A stretch of 13,720 nucleotides of DNA, taken from assembly GCA_027451305.1 (NCBI GenBank), contig DAIDJQ010000060.1, positions 1 to 13,720 on the forward strand, read 5' to 3'. This DNA comes from Cellulomonas sp. Lineage in GTDB: Bacteria; Actinomycetota; Actinomycetes; Actinomycetales; Cellulomonadaceae. Positions 7,616 through 13,720 of this stretch are shown in pieces. The notes beneath the pieces are model-generated. The model was given only the letters and a program-made list of their open reading frames with translations, searched no databases and had not been told where the DNA came from. The position numbers and the translations under genes were made by a program. How positions within the stretch are numbered: the stretch's first letter is position 1; every line of letters begins with the position of its first letter.

Positions 7616-8641
7616 TCAACGCTCGGGAACCTCCTGCCACAAAGAGATGAGCACCTTGCCGGACGCGCGGGAGTCACGCGCGACGGTGAATGCGCGCACG
7701 GCGTCGTGCGCGGGCAGGACATGGGTGATGGCCGAGTCGAGCTCCGAATGCCCCGCGAGCATCTGCACGGCGTCGTCGATCTCGTCGTCGAACCTGAAGC
7801 ACCCGCGGTACTCCACCTCCTTGGAGATGAGGGGCGCGACGGCGAGCCCGGCGGGTCCGTTCGGCACCATCCCGACCTGCACGACCACCCCCGCGCGCCG
7901 GACGGCGAGGAACGTCGGCGAGATCGCCGCAGGGACGCCGGAGCACTCGAACACCACGTCGTAGGCCTCGACCGGCAGGTCCTGCTCGCCCACCTGGACG
8001 GTGTGCTGGACGCCCAGCGTCCGAGCGCGCTGCAACGGCTCGGCGAGCACGTCGGTGGACGTGACCTCCGCCGCACCCTGCACCACGGCGGCGGCGGCCA
8101 GCAGGAGCCCGATCGGCCCGGAGCCGCTGACCAGCACTCTCTTGCCGCTCACGCCACCGGCGAGGGCGATGGCGTGCAGCCCGACTGCGAGCGGCTCCGC
8201 GAGCGCCGCGCGGCGCAGCGGCAGGCCGTCGGGCAGGACGCGGACCATGTCCTTGCGCACCACGAGGAGCTCGGCCATGCCGCCCTGCGTGTGCGGCCAC
8301 GTCGACGCGCTGCCGAGGTAGCTCCCGCCGGGCCACAGGTGCCGCTTGGCCGGCACGTGCGCCAGCTCGGGGCCGAACGTCGCGGGGTGCACCGTGACGG
8401 GCGTCCCGGGGGCGAGCTCCCCGGAGGGGTCGAGGTCGACGACGCCTGAGACCTCGTGGCCGGGTACCAGGGGTTCGCGGACCACGAACTCCCCGTTCGC
8501 GCCGTTGAAGAAGTAGTGCAGGTCGGAGCCGCAGATGCCGGCGTACGCCATCCGTAGCCGGACCTGCCCCGCACCCGGCTCCGGGGTGGGCACGGACTCC
8601 TCCCGGAGGTCCGCCTTGCCGTGGATCGCCAGCTGCCTCAT
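7616..8641 (-). CDS. Zinc-type alcohol dehydrogenase, L-idonate/L-gulonate 5-dehydrogenase-like
   Basis: Medium-chain dehydrogenase (341 residues) most like IdnD, which oxidises L-idonate at C5. N-terminal GroES-like domain: ICGSDLHYF (catalytic zinc C37) and GHEVSG (H62, E63); E149 in AEPLAVG is the probable further zinc-site residue. Rossmann domain: VSGSGPIGLL (171-180), with D197 at the end of the second strand favouring NAD. IdnD-like landmarks are GSASTWPHTQGG (110-121) and YRGCFRFDDEIDDAV. The four cysteines that bind structural zinc in most relatives are absent: the segment around 85-106 reads HPATFGPELAHVPAKRHLWPGG. The ATG at 8641 has AAGGAG 7 bases upstream and sits 1 base after the preceding stop. 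Neighbouring fructuronate-reductase-like and mannonate-dehydratase genes suggest 5-oxidation of L-gulonate or L-idonate; sorbitol or threonine dehydrogenase activity is a less likely alternative. Confidence 0.8.
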   Translation of the reverse strand: MRQLAIHGKADLREESVPTPEPGAGQVRLRMAYAGICGSDLHYFFNGANGEFVVREPLVPGHEVSGVVDLDPSGELAPGTPVTVHPATFGPELAHVPAKRHLWPGGSYLGSASTWPHTQGGMAELLVVRKDMVRVLPDGLPLRRAALAEPLAVGLHAIALAGGVSGKRVLVSGSGPIGLLLAAAAVVQGAAEVTSTDVLAEPLQRARTLGVQHTVQVGEQDLPVEAYDVVFECSGVPAAISPTFLAVRRAGVVVQVGMVPNGPAGLAVAPLISKEVEYRGCFRFDDEIDDAVQMLAGHSELDSAITHVLPAHDAVRAFTVARDSRASGKVLISLWQEVPER

Positions 8642-8642
8642 G

Positions 8643-10157
8643 TCAGCTCTCCTTCGAGGTCGAGGTCTGCACCGCGCTCGGCGTGCGCGCGTCGAGCGCC
8701 TCCCGCGCGGCGGTCCGCACGCCGTCGCGGACGATCGCCGTGACCAGCTCGCCCACGCGCTCGGTGAACGGCACGTGCTCGACGAGCTCGGCGGGGAAGA
8801 AGCCGCCGGCCATGACGGCCGCGACGTGGTCCTGGACCGAGCCGGCTCGCGCGGTGGCGGCGGCGAGGGCGGCCCGCGCGGGCTCGTCGATCGCGGCCGC
8901 CACCGGTCCGGGGTCGAAACCGCTCGGCGGTGCCACGCAGGCGATCCAGGCAGCGACCGTCAGAGCCATCTGCTGCGGCACCACGTCCTGGCGCAGCAGG
9001 CGCAGAGCGGGCTCAGGGACACGCTGCAGCAGCTTGGTGGACCCGTCGGAGCCGACCCGCGCGGTCCGGTCGGCGAGCCCCGTGTTGGACCAGCGGCGGA
9101 AGAGCTCGCCCACGTAGTGGTCCGGGTCGAAGCCGGAGGGCAGGGCGATGCTCGGCAGGTACTCGTCCTCGATCGCAGCGTGCACGCAGCGCGCGACGAA
9201 CTCCTCACCGGTCGCCGCGGGGATCGTGGTGCGCCCGTCCAGCGCGCCGAGGTACGCGATCAGGGAGTGCGAGCCGTTCAGCAGGCGCAGCTTGACCAGC
9301 TCGTACTTCTCCACCTCGTCGGAGAAGATCGCCCCGGCCGCCTCCCACGCGGGACGTCCGGCGGCGAACCGGTCCTCGAGCACCCACATGGTGAACTGCT
9401 CGGCCGGGACCGGCACCTCGTCGTGGAGGCCGAGCAGACGGTCCACGTCGGCCCGGGTCTGGTCGCTCGTGGCGGGCACGATCCGGTCGACCATCGCGTT
9501 GGGGAAGGTCACCGTCGAGGCGATGCGCTCGAGGACGGCGTCGGGCGCCCCGGCCGCCGTCAGGTACTCCAGCACCACGGCCCGGGTGGCGTGGCCGGCG
9601 GACTGCATGTTGTCGCAGGACAGCACGGTGATCGGCGCCTGCGACGCCTCGGCCCTGGTCCACAGGCCCGTGGCGAGCTGCCCGAGGGGGGTCCTGGGTG
9701 CACCCGATCGGCCCAGGTCGGCGGCGATCCCGGGGTCCGTGAGGTCGAGGTGACCGGTGACGGCCGAGCGGTGGTAGCCCTTCTCCGAGATCGTGAGGGT
9801 GACCACCCGGTGCTGCGGGTCGGCGATCGCCGCCACCACCGCGTCGGGCTCCTCCGCGGCCACGAGCCAGGCGCGGTGCACGTCGACGACCCCGACGCTC
9901 TCGCCCTGCGGTGTCAGCTCCAGGATCGAGTAGAGCCCGTCCTGCTCGGCGAGGGCGTCCACGACCCGGCGGGACCGGTTCGAGACCCCGACGACGCCCC
10001 AGTCCCCGCCGGCTGCAGCCATGGCCAGGGCCGTGTCGACGGCCGCATGGGCCCGATGGAAGTTGCCGAGGCCCAGGTGCACGATCCCGGTGCGGTCCGG
10101 TGCCGAGGCGCCCAGCCGTACCCCGGCCGGTGCAGTCGTCCGGTTCAGCCTGTTCAT
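8643..10157 (-). CDS. uxuB: Mannitol dehydrogenase family oxidoreductase, probable D-mannonate oxidoreductase (fructuronate reductase)
   Basis: Long-chain polyol dehydrogenase (504 residues; E. coli UxuB has 486). The N-terminal NAD-binding domain begins HLGLGNFHRAH (27-37). Signature segments are LSCDNMQSAG (179-188) and TVTFPNAMVDRIVP (215-228). The catalytic K-x4-N-x2-H is KLRLLNGSH, with K289, N294 and H297. UxuB interconverts D-fructuronate and D-mannonate; family members also act on mannitol, arabinitol, altronate or tagaturonate. Placement directly after the mannonate dehydratase gene favours D-mannonate chemistry. The usual SCDN-x-x-x-NG reads SCDNMQSAG here. The ATG at 10157 lies 2 bases past the preceding stop, with GGAG 10 bases upstream; a GTG at 10163 overlapping that stop is also possible. 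Family is certain, exact substrate inferred. Confidence 0.8.
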   Translation of the reverse strand: MNRLNRTTAPAGVRLGASAPDRTGIVHLGLGNFHRAHAAVDTALAMAAAGGDWGVVGVSNRSRRVVDALAEQDGLYSILELTPQGESVGVVDVHRAWLVAAEEPDAVVAAIADPQHRVVTLTISEKGYHRSAVTGHLDLTDPGIAADLGRSGAPRTPLGQLATGLWTRAEASQAPITVLSCDNMQSAGHATRAVVLEYLTAAGAPDAVLERIASTVTFPNAMVDRIVPATSDQTRADVDRLLGLHDEVPVPAEQFTMWVLEDRFAAGRPAWEAAGAIFSDEVEKYELVKLRLLNGSHSLIAYLGALDGRTTIPAATGEEFVARCVHAAIEDEYLPSIALPSGFDPDHYVGELFRRWSNTGLADRTARVGSDGSTKLLQRVPEPALRLLRQDVVPQQMALTVAAWIACVAPPSGFDPGPVAAAIDEPARAALAAATARAGSVQDHVAAVMAGGFFPAELVEHVPFTERVGELVTAIVRDGVRTAAREALDARTPSAVQTSTSKES

Positions 10158-10159
10158 CG

Positions 10160-11371
10160 TCACCAGTCTCCGAGCGTGCCGTCGAGGGATCGCGCCACCG
10201 GGAGGTAGGCGCGCACGTAGGGATGGGAGTCCACGACCGACTCCTCGAAGCTGACGCCCAGCCCGGGCTCCTCGCCCGGCCAGAGCTGACCGTTCTCGAC
10301 GTACCAGGCGTGCGGGAATGCCGCGTGCACCTGCTCCGGGTAGCCCATGTACTCGTGGATCCCGAAGTTGGAGGTCGCCATGCACAGGTGCAGGCTCGCC
10401 GCGAGCGCGATCGGTGAGACGTCGGAGGGCCCGTGCGGACCGGCCTTGACGCCGTACACCTCCGCGAAGGCCAGCAGCTTGCGCATGTGGCTGATGCCAC
10501 CCGCGTGCACGATCGCCGTGCGGATGTAGTCGATGTAGCGGTTCGCGATGAGGTGCTGCGCGTCCCAGACGGTGTTGAACACCTCGCCGATCGCCAGCGG
10601 GGTGGTGGTGTGCTCACGGACCAGGCGGAGGGACTCCTGGTCCTCGGCCGGGGTCACGTCCTCGAGCCAGAACAAGGCGTGGGGCTCGAGGGCCTTGCCC
10701 AGCCGTGCGGCCTCGATCGGGGTCAGCCTGTGGTGCGCGTCGTGCAGCAGCCGGATCCCGGGTCCGACGTGGTCACGTACGGCTCCGATGACGTCGGGGA
10801 CGGACGCCAGGTAGGCGGCGCTGTCCCACTCCTCCTCCTTGGGGACGGGGGCGCGGCCCGCGGGCTCGTAGACGCTCTCCCGGGAGACCCCGTAGACGGT
10901 CCGCAGGCCGGGCACGCCGGTCTGCACCCGGACGGCGCGGTAGCCCGCCTCGAGCTCTCGGTCCACCGCGTCGAGCAGCTCGCTCGTCTCCCAGCCGAAC
11001 GCGTGGCGGTACGCCATCAGCCCGTTGCGGACGCGACCGCCGAGCAGTCGGTACACGGGTAGCCCGGCACGTTTGCCGAGGATGTCCCACAGGGCCATGT
11101 CGACTGCGCCGATGGACGCCATCGTGATGGGCCCACGGCGCCAGTAGACCCCTCGGTAGAGGTACTGCCACGTGTCCTCGATCCGGTCGGGGTCCTTCCC
11201 GAGGAGCAGGGGTGCGACGTGGTCGCGCAAGTAGCTGGCCACCGCCAGCTCGCGTCCGTTGACCGTCGCGTCACCCCAGCCGACGAGGCCGTCGCTCGTG
11301 GTGATCTTCAGGGTGACGTAGTTGCGCGTGGGGCTGGCGACCAGGACGTCGACCCGCTCGATGGTGTCCAT
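10160..11371 (-). CDS. manD: Mannonate dehydratase/RspA-type enolase superfamily protein
   Basis: At 403 residues it matches ManD/RspA proteins (E. coli RspA 404) along its whole length, including NYVTLKITT, YWRRGPITM, HDAHHRLTPIEAARLGK, IGEVFNTVWD and the PVARSLDGTLGDW ending. Metal ligands are D211, E237 (WLED) and E263 (IGEVF). Predicted catalytic residues are R148, Y160, H213 and H313 (GPHGPSD). The reaction is dehydration of D-mannonate to 2-keto-3-deoxy-D-gluconate. The subgroup is known to include efficient, weak and inactive members, some using D-gluconate, so activity is not guaranteed. The ATG at 11371 has AAGGAG 7 bases upstream. It is the first gene of the long minus-strand operon and faces the divergent larA-like gene. 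The adjacent fructuronate reductase-like gene supports a D-mannonate role. Confidence 0.87.
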   Translation of the reverse strand: MDTIERVDVLVASPTRNYVTLKITTSDGLVGWGDATVNGRELAVASYLRDHVAPLLLGKDPDRIEDTWQYLYRGVYWRRGPITMASIGAVDMALWDILGKRAGLPVYRLLGGRVRNGLMAYRHAFGWETSELLDAVDRELEAGYRAVRVQTGVPGLRTVYGVSRESVYEPAGRAPVPKEEEWDSAAYLASVPDVIGAVRDHVGPGIRLLHDAHHRLTPIEAARLGKALEPHALFWLEDVTPAEDQESLRLVREHTTTPLAIGEVFNTVWDAQHLIANRYIDYIRTAIVHAGGISHMRKLLAFAEVYGVKAGPHGPSDVSPIALAASLHLCMATSNFGIHEYMGYPEQVHAAFPHAWYVENGQLWPGEEPGLGVSFEESVVDSHPYVRAYLPVARSLDGTLGDW

Positions 11372-11943
11372 ACCGATGCTCCTTCGGTGGCGCGTGCCGT
11401 CAGTGGTCGAGCCGGGCTGCGCCGCACCGCGCGCGCCGGACGGGGGGAACGGCAGCCGTGCGGGCGGCGACCGTGTGGGCCGCGGGCCTCTCGGCCACCC
11501 GGACCTCGGGGGCAGCGAGGGCACGGGCTGCGGTCGGCACACGTGGTGCGGCGACCTCGGCGGGTGCTCCGCGCCTTTGGCACCTCAGGACGACGATGTC
11601 CATCGTTTCCCCAGTCAGAACGTTCGATTCGGTGAACGGAACGACCGCCGTGCCGTGGCTGGGCCCCCTCGAGGCCGCGGCATCGCGATCGGCCTCTTTG
11701 GTACCACCATTGCGGCCGACGCGGGGAACAGTAGCGAGTCGGCGCCACGAGGGGAAGACCGCCGGGCCGACGATCTGTCGGAGGGTTCTGGCCGCGGACG
11801 GGCACGTGCGCCCGACGTCCGGCCCCGGGCGTCTGGGAGTGCCGCGTCGTCGGGCCGACGAGGGTGTGACCCGCTGCCCGTCCCGGGAGCACGTCCCACG
11901 AGCCGGTTTGTGCAACATGCCGCGAAGGGCAGAAGGTGACCGC
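11372..11943. promoter_or_regulatory. Divergent intergenic region between manD and larA-like genes
   Basis: These 572 bases separate two oppositely transcribed units and must hold the promoters of both, unless one is driven from elsewhere. No recognisable protein-coding gene or RNA family is seen. Visible elements: SD AAGGAG before manD; an 8-base palindrome gaacgttc at 11618-11625, inside a wider CGTTC...GAACG repeat (11621-11638); palindrome atcgcgat at 11682-11689; the FadR-like site at 11699-11709; ttgtgcaa at 11908-11915; and a GC stem ggccg...cggcc near 11477-11497. No good -35/-10 pair stands out on either strand, so promoters are not placed. Confidence 0.5.
11699..11709. promoter_or_regulatory. 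Candidate GntR/FadR-subfamily operator
   Basis: The sequence tggtaccacca is an inverted repeat TGGT-acc-ACCA. Operators of FadR-subfamily GntR regulators (PdhR, LldR and similar, many controlling lactate or sugar-acid genes) have the form TGGTnnnACCA. It is the only such site I found in the larger non-coding gaps, and it lies near the middle of the divergent region where it could control both units. The repeat does not extend beyond four bases per arm. No regulator gene is in the window. Confidence 0.3.
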
Positions 11944-13341
11944 ATGATCAGCACCGCGCATCGGCGCGCCGGCTCGGAAGACTCCTACGGCACCGACCCC
12001 GGCGACCCGGCCCGCGCCGTGACGATCGGCGGTGCCGGCCAGGTGCTCGCACCCGACGAGGTGAGCCGGTTCGTCCTCGAGGCGCTGCGCGAGGCGCCGG
12101 TGGACGGCAAGCGGGTCTGTCTCGTGGTCCCGGACGGGACCCGGACCTGTCCCCTGCCGCTGCTGCTGCGGGCCGTGCACGCCGCGCTGCGGGGCCGGGC
12201 GCGCGACGTGACGGTGCTGATCGCACTGGGCACCCACCACGGCATGAGCGAGGAGCAGCTCGCACGGCATCTGGGCTACGAGGCAGGCGGTTCCGAGGCG
12301 ACCTACCCGGGATGGACGATCCTCAACCACGAGTCCTGGTTGCCGGAGACGTTCACCACGCTGGGCACGATCGGCGAGGAGCGGCTGACGGAGCTCACCG
12401 GCGGCCGGATGACGGGCACGTCGGTCGACGTGCGCATCAACCGCCACGTGGCGGAGTCGGACGTCGCCCTCGTGGTCGGCCCGGTCTTCCCCCACGAGGT
12501 CGTCGGCTTCTCGGGGGGCAACAAGTACTTCTTCCCCGGCGTGTCGGGCCAGGAGCTGATCGACCTGTCCCACTGGGTCGGAGCGCTGATCACGAGCGCG
12601 GAGATGATCGGCACCCCCGGCGTCACCCCTGTTCGCGCGCTCGTCAACGAGGCCGCGACCATGATCCCGGCGCAGCGGCTCGCGCTGTGCGTCGTCGTCG
12701 CATCGGGGACCGACACGCTGCACGCGGCGGCCTTCGGCACGCCCGAGGACGCCTGGGCCAGCTGTGCGGCCGTCTCGGCAGAGACCCACATCGTCTACCG
12801 GGACGCCCCGGTGAAGCGGGTGCTGTCGATCATGCCGACCAAGTACGAGGACATCTGGACCGCGGCCAAGGGCTTCTACAAGCTCGAGCCGATCGTCGCC
12901 GACGGGGGCGAGGTCATCATCTACGCCCCGCACATCACGCAGATCTCCGTGATGCACCCGCAGATCAGCGAGATCGGGTACCACAACCGCGACTACTTCC
13001 TCGGCCAGTGGGAGCGGTTCGTCGACCGGCCCTGGGGCGACCTGGCGCACTCGACGCACCTGCGCGGTCAGGGCACCTGGAGCCAGGAGGAGGGCGAACG
13101 CAACCGAGTGACCGTCACCCTCGCCACGGGCATCCCCGAGGACGTCGTCCGTTCGGTCAACCTCAACTACCTCGACCCCGCCACGGTGGACGTCGCCGAG
13201 TTCGAGCAGGACCCCGACACGTTCGTCGAGCCCCACGCCGGAGAGGTGCTCTACCGTCTGCGGCGGCACGGTCTCCCGGCGCCGCAGGCCGCCGCCGAGC
13301 CTGACGCCCGGGCCACGCCGCCGGCCGGTACCGACGGCTGA
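11944..13341 (+). CDS. Nickel-dependent lactate racemase family protein (LarA homologue), possible hydroxyacid/aldonate racemase or epimerase
   Basis: The 465-residue protein belongs to the LarA family (PF09861), which moves a hydride at C2 of 2-hydroxyacids using a nickel-pincer nucleotide. Compared with L. plantarum LarA: R67 (PDGTRTCP) matches R75; H98 (LGTHHGMSEE) matches H108; H184, K194 and H210 (FPHEVVGFSGGNKYFFPG...LSH) match H174, K184 and H200 with identical spacing, K184 being the cofactor attachment and H200 a nickel ligand. K309 matches K298, but the preceding tyrosine-glutamine pair is W305-T306 here, and the Arg after H108 is His. The ATG at 11944 has AAGG 7 bases upstream; an in-frame ATG at 11917 lacks a ribosome site. 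larE follows. Substrate may be lactate (lutABC nearby) or a sugar acid (dehydratases nearby); family is firm, substrate open. Confidence 0.88.
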   Translation: MISTAHRRAGSEDSYGTDPGDPARAVTIGGAGQVLAPDEVSRFVLEALREAPVDGKRVCLVVPDGTRTCPLPLLLRAVHAALRGRARDVTVLIALGTHHGMSEEQLARHLGYEAGGSEATYPGWTILNHESWLPETFTTLGTIGEERLTELTGGRMTGTSVDVRINRHVAESDVALVVGPVFPHEVVGFSGGNKYFFPGVSGQELIDLSHWVGALITSAEMIGTPGVTPVRALVNEAATMIPAQRLALCVVVASGTDTLHAAAFGTPEDAWASCAAVSAETHIVYRDAPVKRVLSIMPTKYEDIWTAAKGFYKLEPIVADGGEVIIYAPHITQISVMHPQISEIGYHNRDYFLGQWERFVDRPWGDLAHSTHLRGQGTWSQEEGERNRVTVTLATGIPEDVVRSVNLNYLDPATVDVAEFEQDPDTFVEPHAGEVLYRLRRHGLPAPQAAAEPDARATPPAGTDG

Positions 13342-13347
13342 CCCCGG

Positions 13348-13362
13348 CGGGCGAGTCGCCCG
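13348..13362 (+). other. Small inverted repeat between the larA-like gene and larE
   Basis: cgggcgagtcgcccg has 7-base arms around one base and folds as a 6-bp GC stem with loop agt, starting 6 bases after the larA-like stop. Without a T-run it is more likely an intercistronic mRNA hairpin than a full terminator, since larE follows 25 bases later. Confidence 0.3.
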
Positions 13363-13387
13363 TCCCAGAGCATCAATGGAGGCCACC

Positions 13388-13720
13388 TTGCCCTCACCCG
13401 CCGCCGAGGCCGACGTCGAGCCCGTCGAGAGGGCGCTCGCCCGTGCCATCCCCGACATCGGTCGGCTCGGGGTCGCCTTCTCCGGGGGCGTGGACTCCTC
13501 GGTGCTGCTGGCGGGTGCGGTGCGTGCACTCGGCCCGGACCGCGTGGTGGGGATCCTCGGGGTCTCGCCGAGCCTGGCCGCCGACGAGCGTGCCGCCGCC
13601 CACGAGGTCGCCCGGTTCATCGGGGCGCGGCTCGTCGAGGTCGCCACGCACGAGGGCGAGCTGGCGGCCTACCAGGCGAACGGCCCCGACCGCTGCTTCC
13701 ACTGCAAGGACGAGCTCTTC
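13388..13720 (+). CDS. larE: LarE, sulfur insertase for the nickel-pincer cofactor (N-terminal part)
   Basis: The gene runs off the right edge; 111 codons are visible. The product is a PP-loop ATP pyrophosphatase: VAFSGGVDSSVLL (29-41) is the adenylating P-loop, followed by ADERAAAHEVA. LarE adenylates the pyridinium dicarboxylate mononucleotide made by LarB and inserts sulfur, giving the precursor that LarC loads with nickel for LarA. RCFHCKDELF (102-111) carries a C103-x2-C106 pair, which suggests the iron-sulfur type of LarE. The TTG at 13388 is chosen because GGAGG (13378-13382) lies 5 bases upstream; an in-frame ATG at 13376 has a weaker upstream signal and would add four residues. The gene starts 46 bases after the larA-like stop, so the two are probably cotranscribed. 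larB and larC are not in view. Confidence 0.87.
   Translation, partial: MPSPAAEADVEPVERALARAIPDIGRLGVAFSGGVDSSVLLAGAVRALGPDRVVGILGVSPSLAADERAAAHEVARFIGARLVEVATHEGELAAYQANGPDRCFHCKDELF

Noticed and set aside
5203..7650. Very long open frame (815 codons) on the plus strand across lutA, the hairpin and the MFS gene
   Set aside because: Its product is low-complexity and rich in Arg, Gly, Asp and His with no family motif. It runs antisense to clear genes, as expected for high-GC DNA.
11400..11602. Possible 67-residue minus-strand reading frame starting MDIVVLRC, ending 28 bases before manD
   Set aside because: It could be a leader peptide, with a weak GGGGA before its ATG. But the composition (Ala, Pro, Arg, Val) is what random GC-rich sequence gives and no family is recognised, so it is not called.
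11710..11737. Possible plus-strand promoter TTGCGG - 16 bases - TAGCGA for the larA-like gene
   Set aside because: The -10 part lacks the final T and is weak; a match this loose is common in this region.
11917..13341. Earlier in-frame ATG for the larA-like gene
   Set aside because: It has no ribosome binding site, while the ATG at 11944 has AAGG 7 bases upstream.
11308..13647. Long minus-strand open frame (779 codons) opposite the larA-like gene and larE
   Set aside because: No recognisable domain; the plus strand has LarA and LarE motifs with exact active-site spacing, so this is a shadow.
1..13720. Mobile elements, prophage, CRISPR, tRNA or rRNA
   Set aside because: No transposase or integrase-like protein, no regularly spaced repeats and no tRNA/rRNA-like sequence was seen on either strand. 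Composition looks even throughout.

Overview
The window is high-GC DNA (roughly 70% G+C by eye) with strongly G/C-biased third codon positions, GTG and TTG starts and very tight gene packing. This suggests an actinobacterium, but genus and species cannot be told from the sequence. I see no mobile element, tRNA, rRNA or CRISPR array.

Layout. Bases 2-151 (+) hold the C-terminal end of an AEC-type (auxin efflux carrier family) permease. A 198-base gap between convergent genes follows. From 11371 down to 350 lies one long minus-strand series of ten genes. In transcription order they are: a mannonate-dehydratase/RspA-type enolase (manD), a long-chain polyol/fructuronate dehydrogenase (uxuB-like), a zinc-type L-idonate/L-gulonate 5-dehydrogenase-like enzyme, an MFS transporter, then after a strong hairpin lutA, lutB, lutC, dgoK, dgoA and dgoD. 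Most neighbours overlap (ATGA junctions at lutA/lutB, lutB/lutC and dgoA/dgoD; 11- and 8-base overlaps at lutC/dgoK and dgoK/dgoA) or lie 1-2 bases apart. From 11944 to the right edge, on the plus strand, are a nickel-dependent lactate racemase family gene (larA-like) and the start of larE, which makes its nickel-pincer cofactor. A 572-base divergent intergenic region separates the two transcription units.

How the genes work together. The minus-strand set looks like a sugar-acid (aldonate/uronate) catabolic operon. DgoD dehydrates D-galactonate to 2-keto-3-deoxygalactonate. DgoK phosphorylates it and DgoA cleaves the product to pyruvate and glyceraldehyde 3-phosphate. ManD with the UxuB-like and IdnD-like dehydrogenases would form a parallel arm: an L-gulonate/L-idonate-type acid or D-fructuronate to D-mannonate to 2-keto-3-deoxygluconate. 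No separate kinase or aldolase for that arm is in the window, so the Dgo pair may serve both. LutABC oxidises L-lactate to pyruvate.

The most interesting point is the divergent larA-like gene. It keeps the residues that bind the nickel-pincer cofactor, but its substrate-pocket residues differ from those of lactate racemase. Two readings compete. It may be a lactate racemase feeding LutABC, or a C2-epimerase of sugar acids feeding the dehydratases (gluconate/mannonate, gulonate/idonate and galactonate/talonate are all C2-epimer pairs). No transcriptional regulator gene lies in the window.
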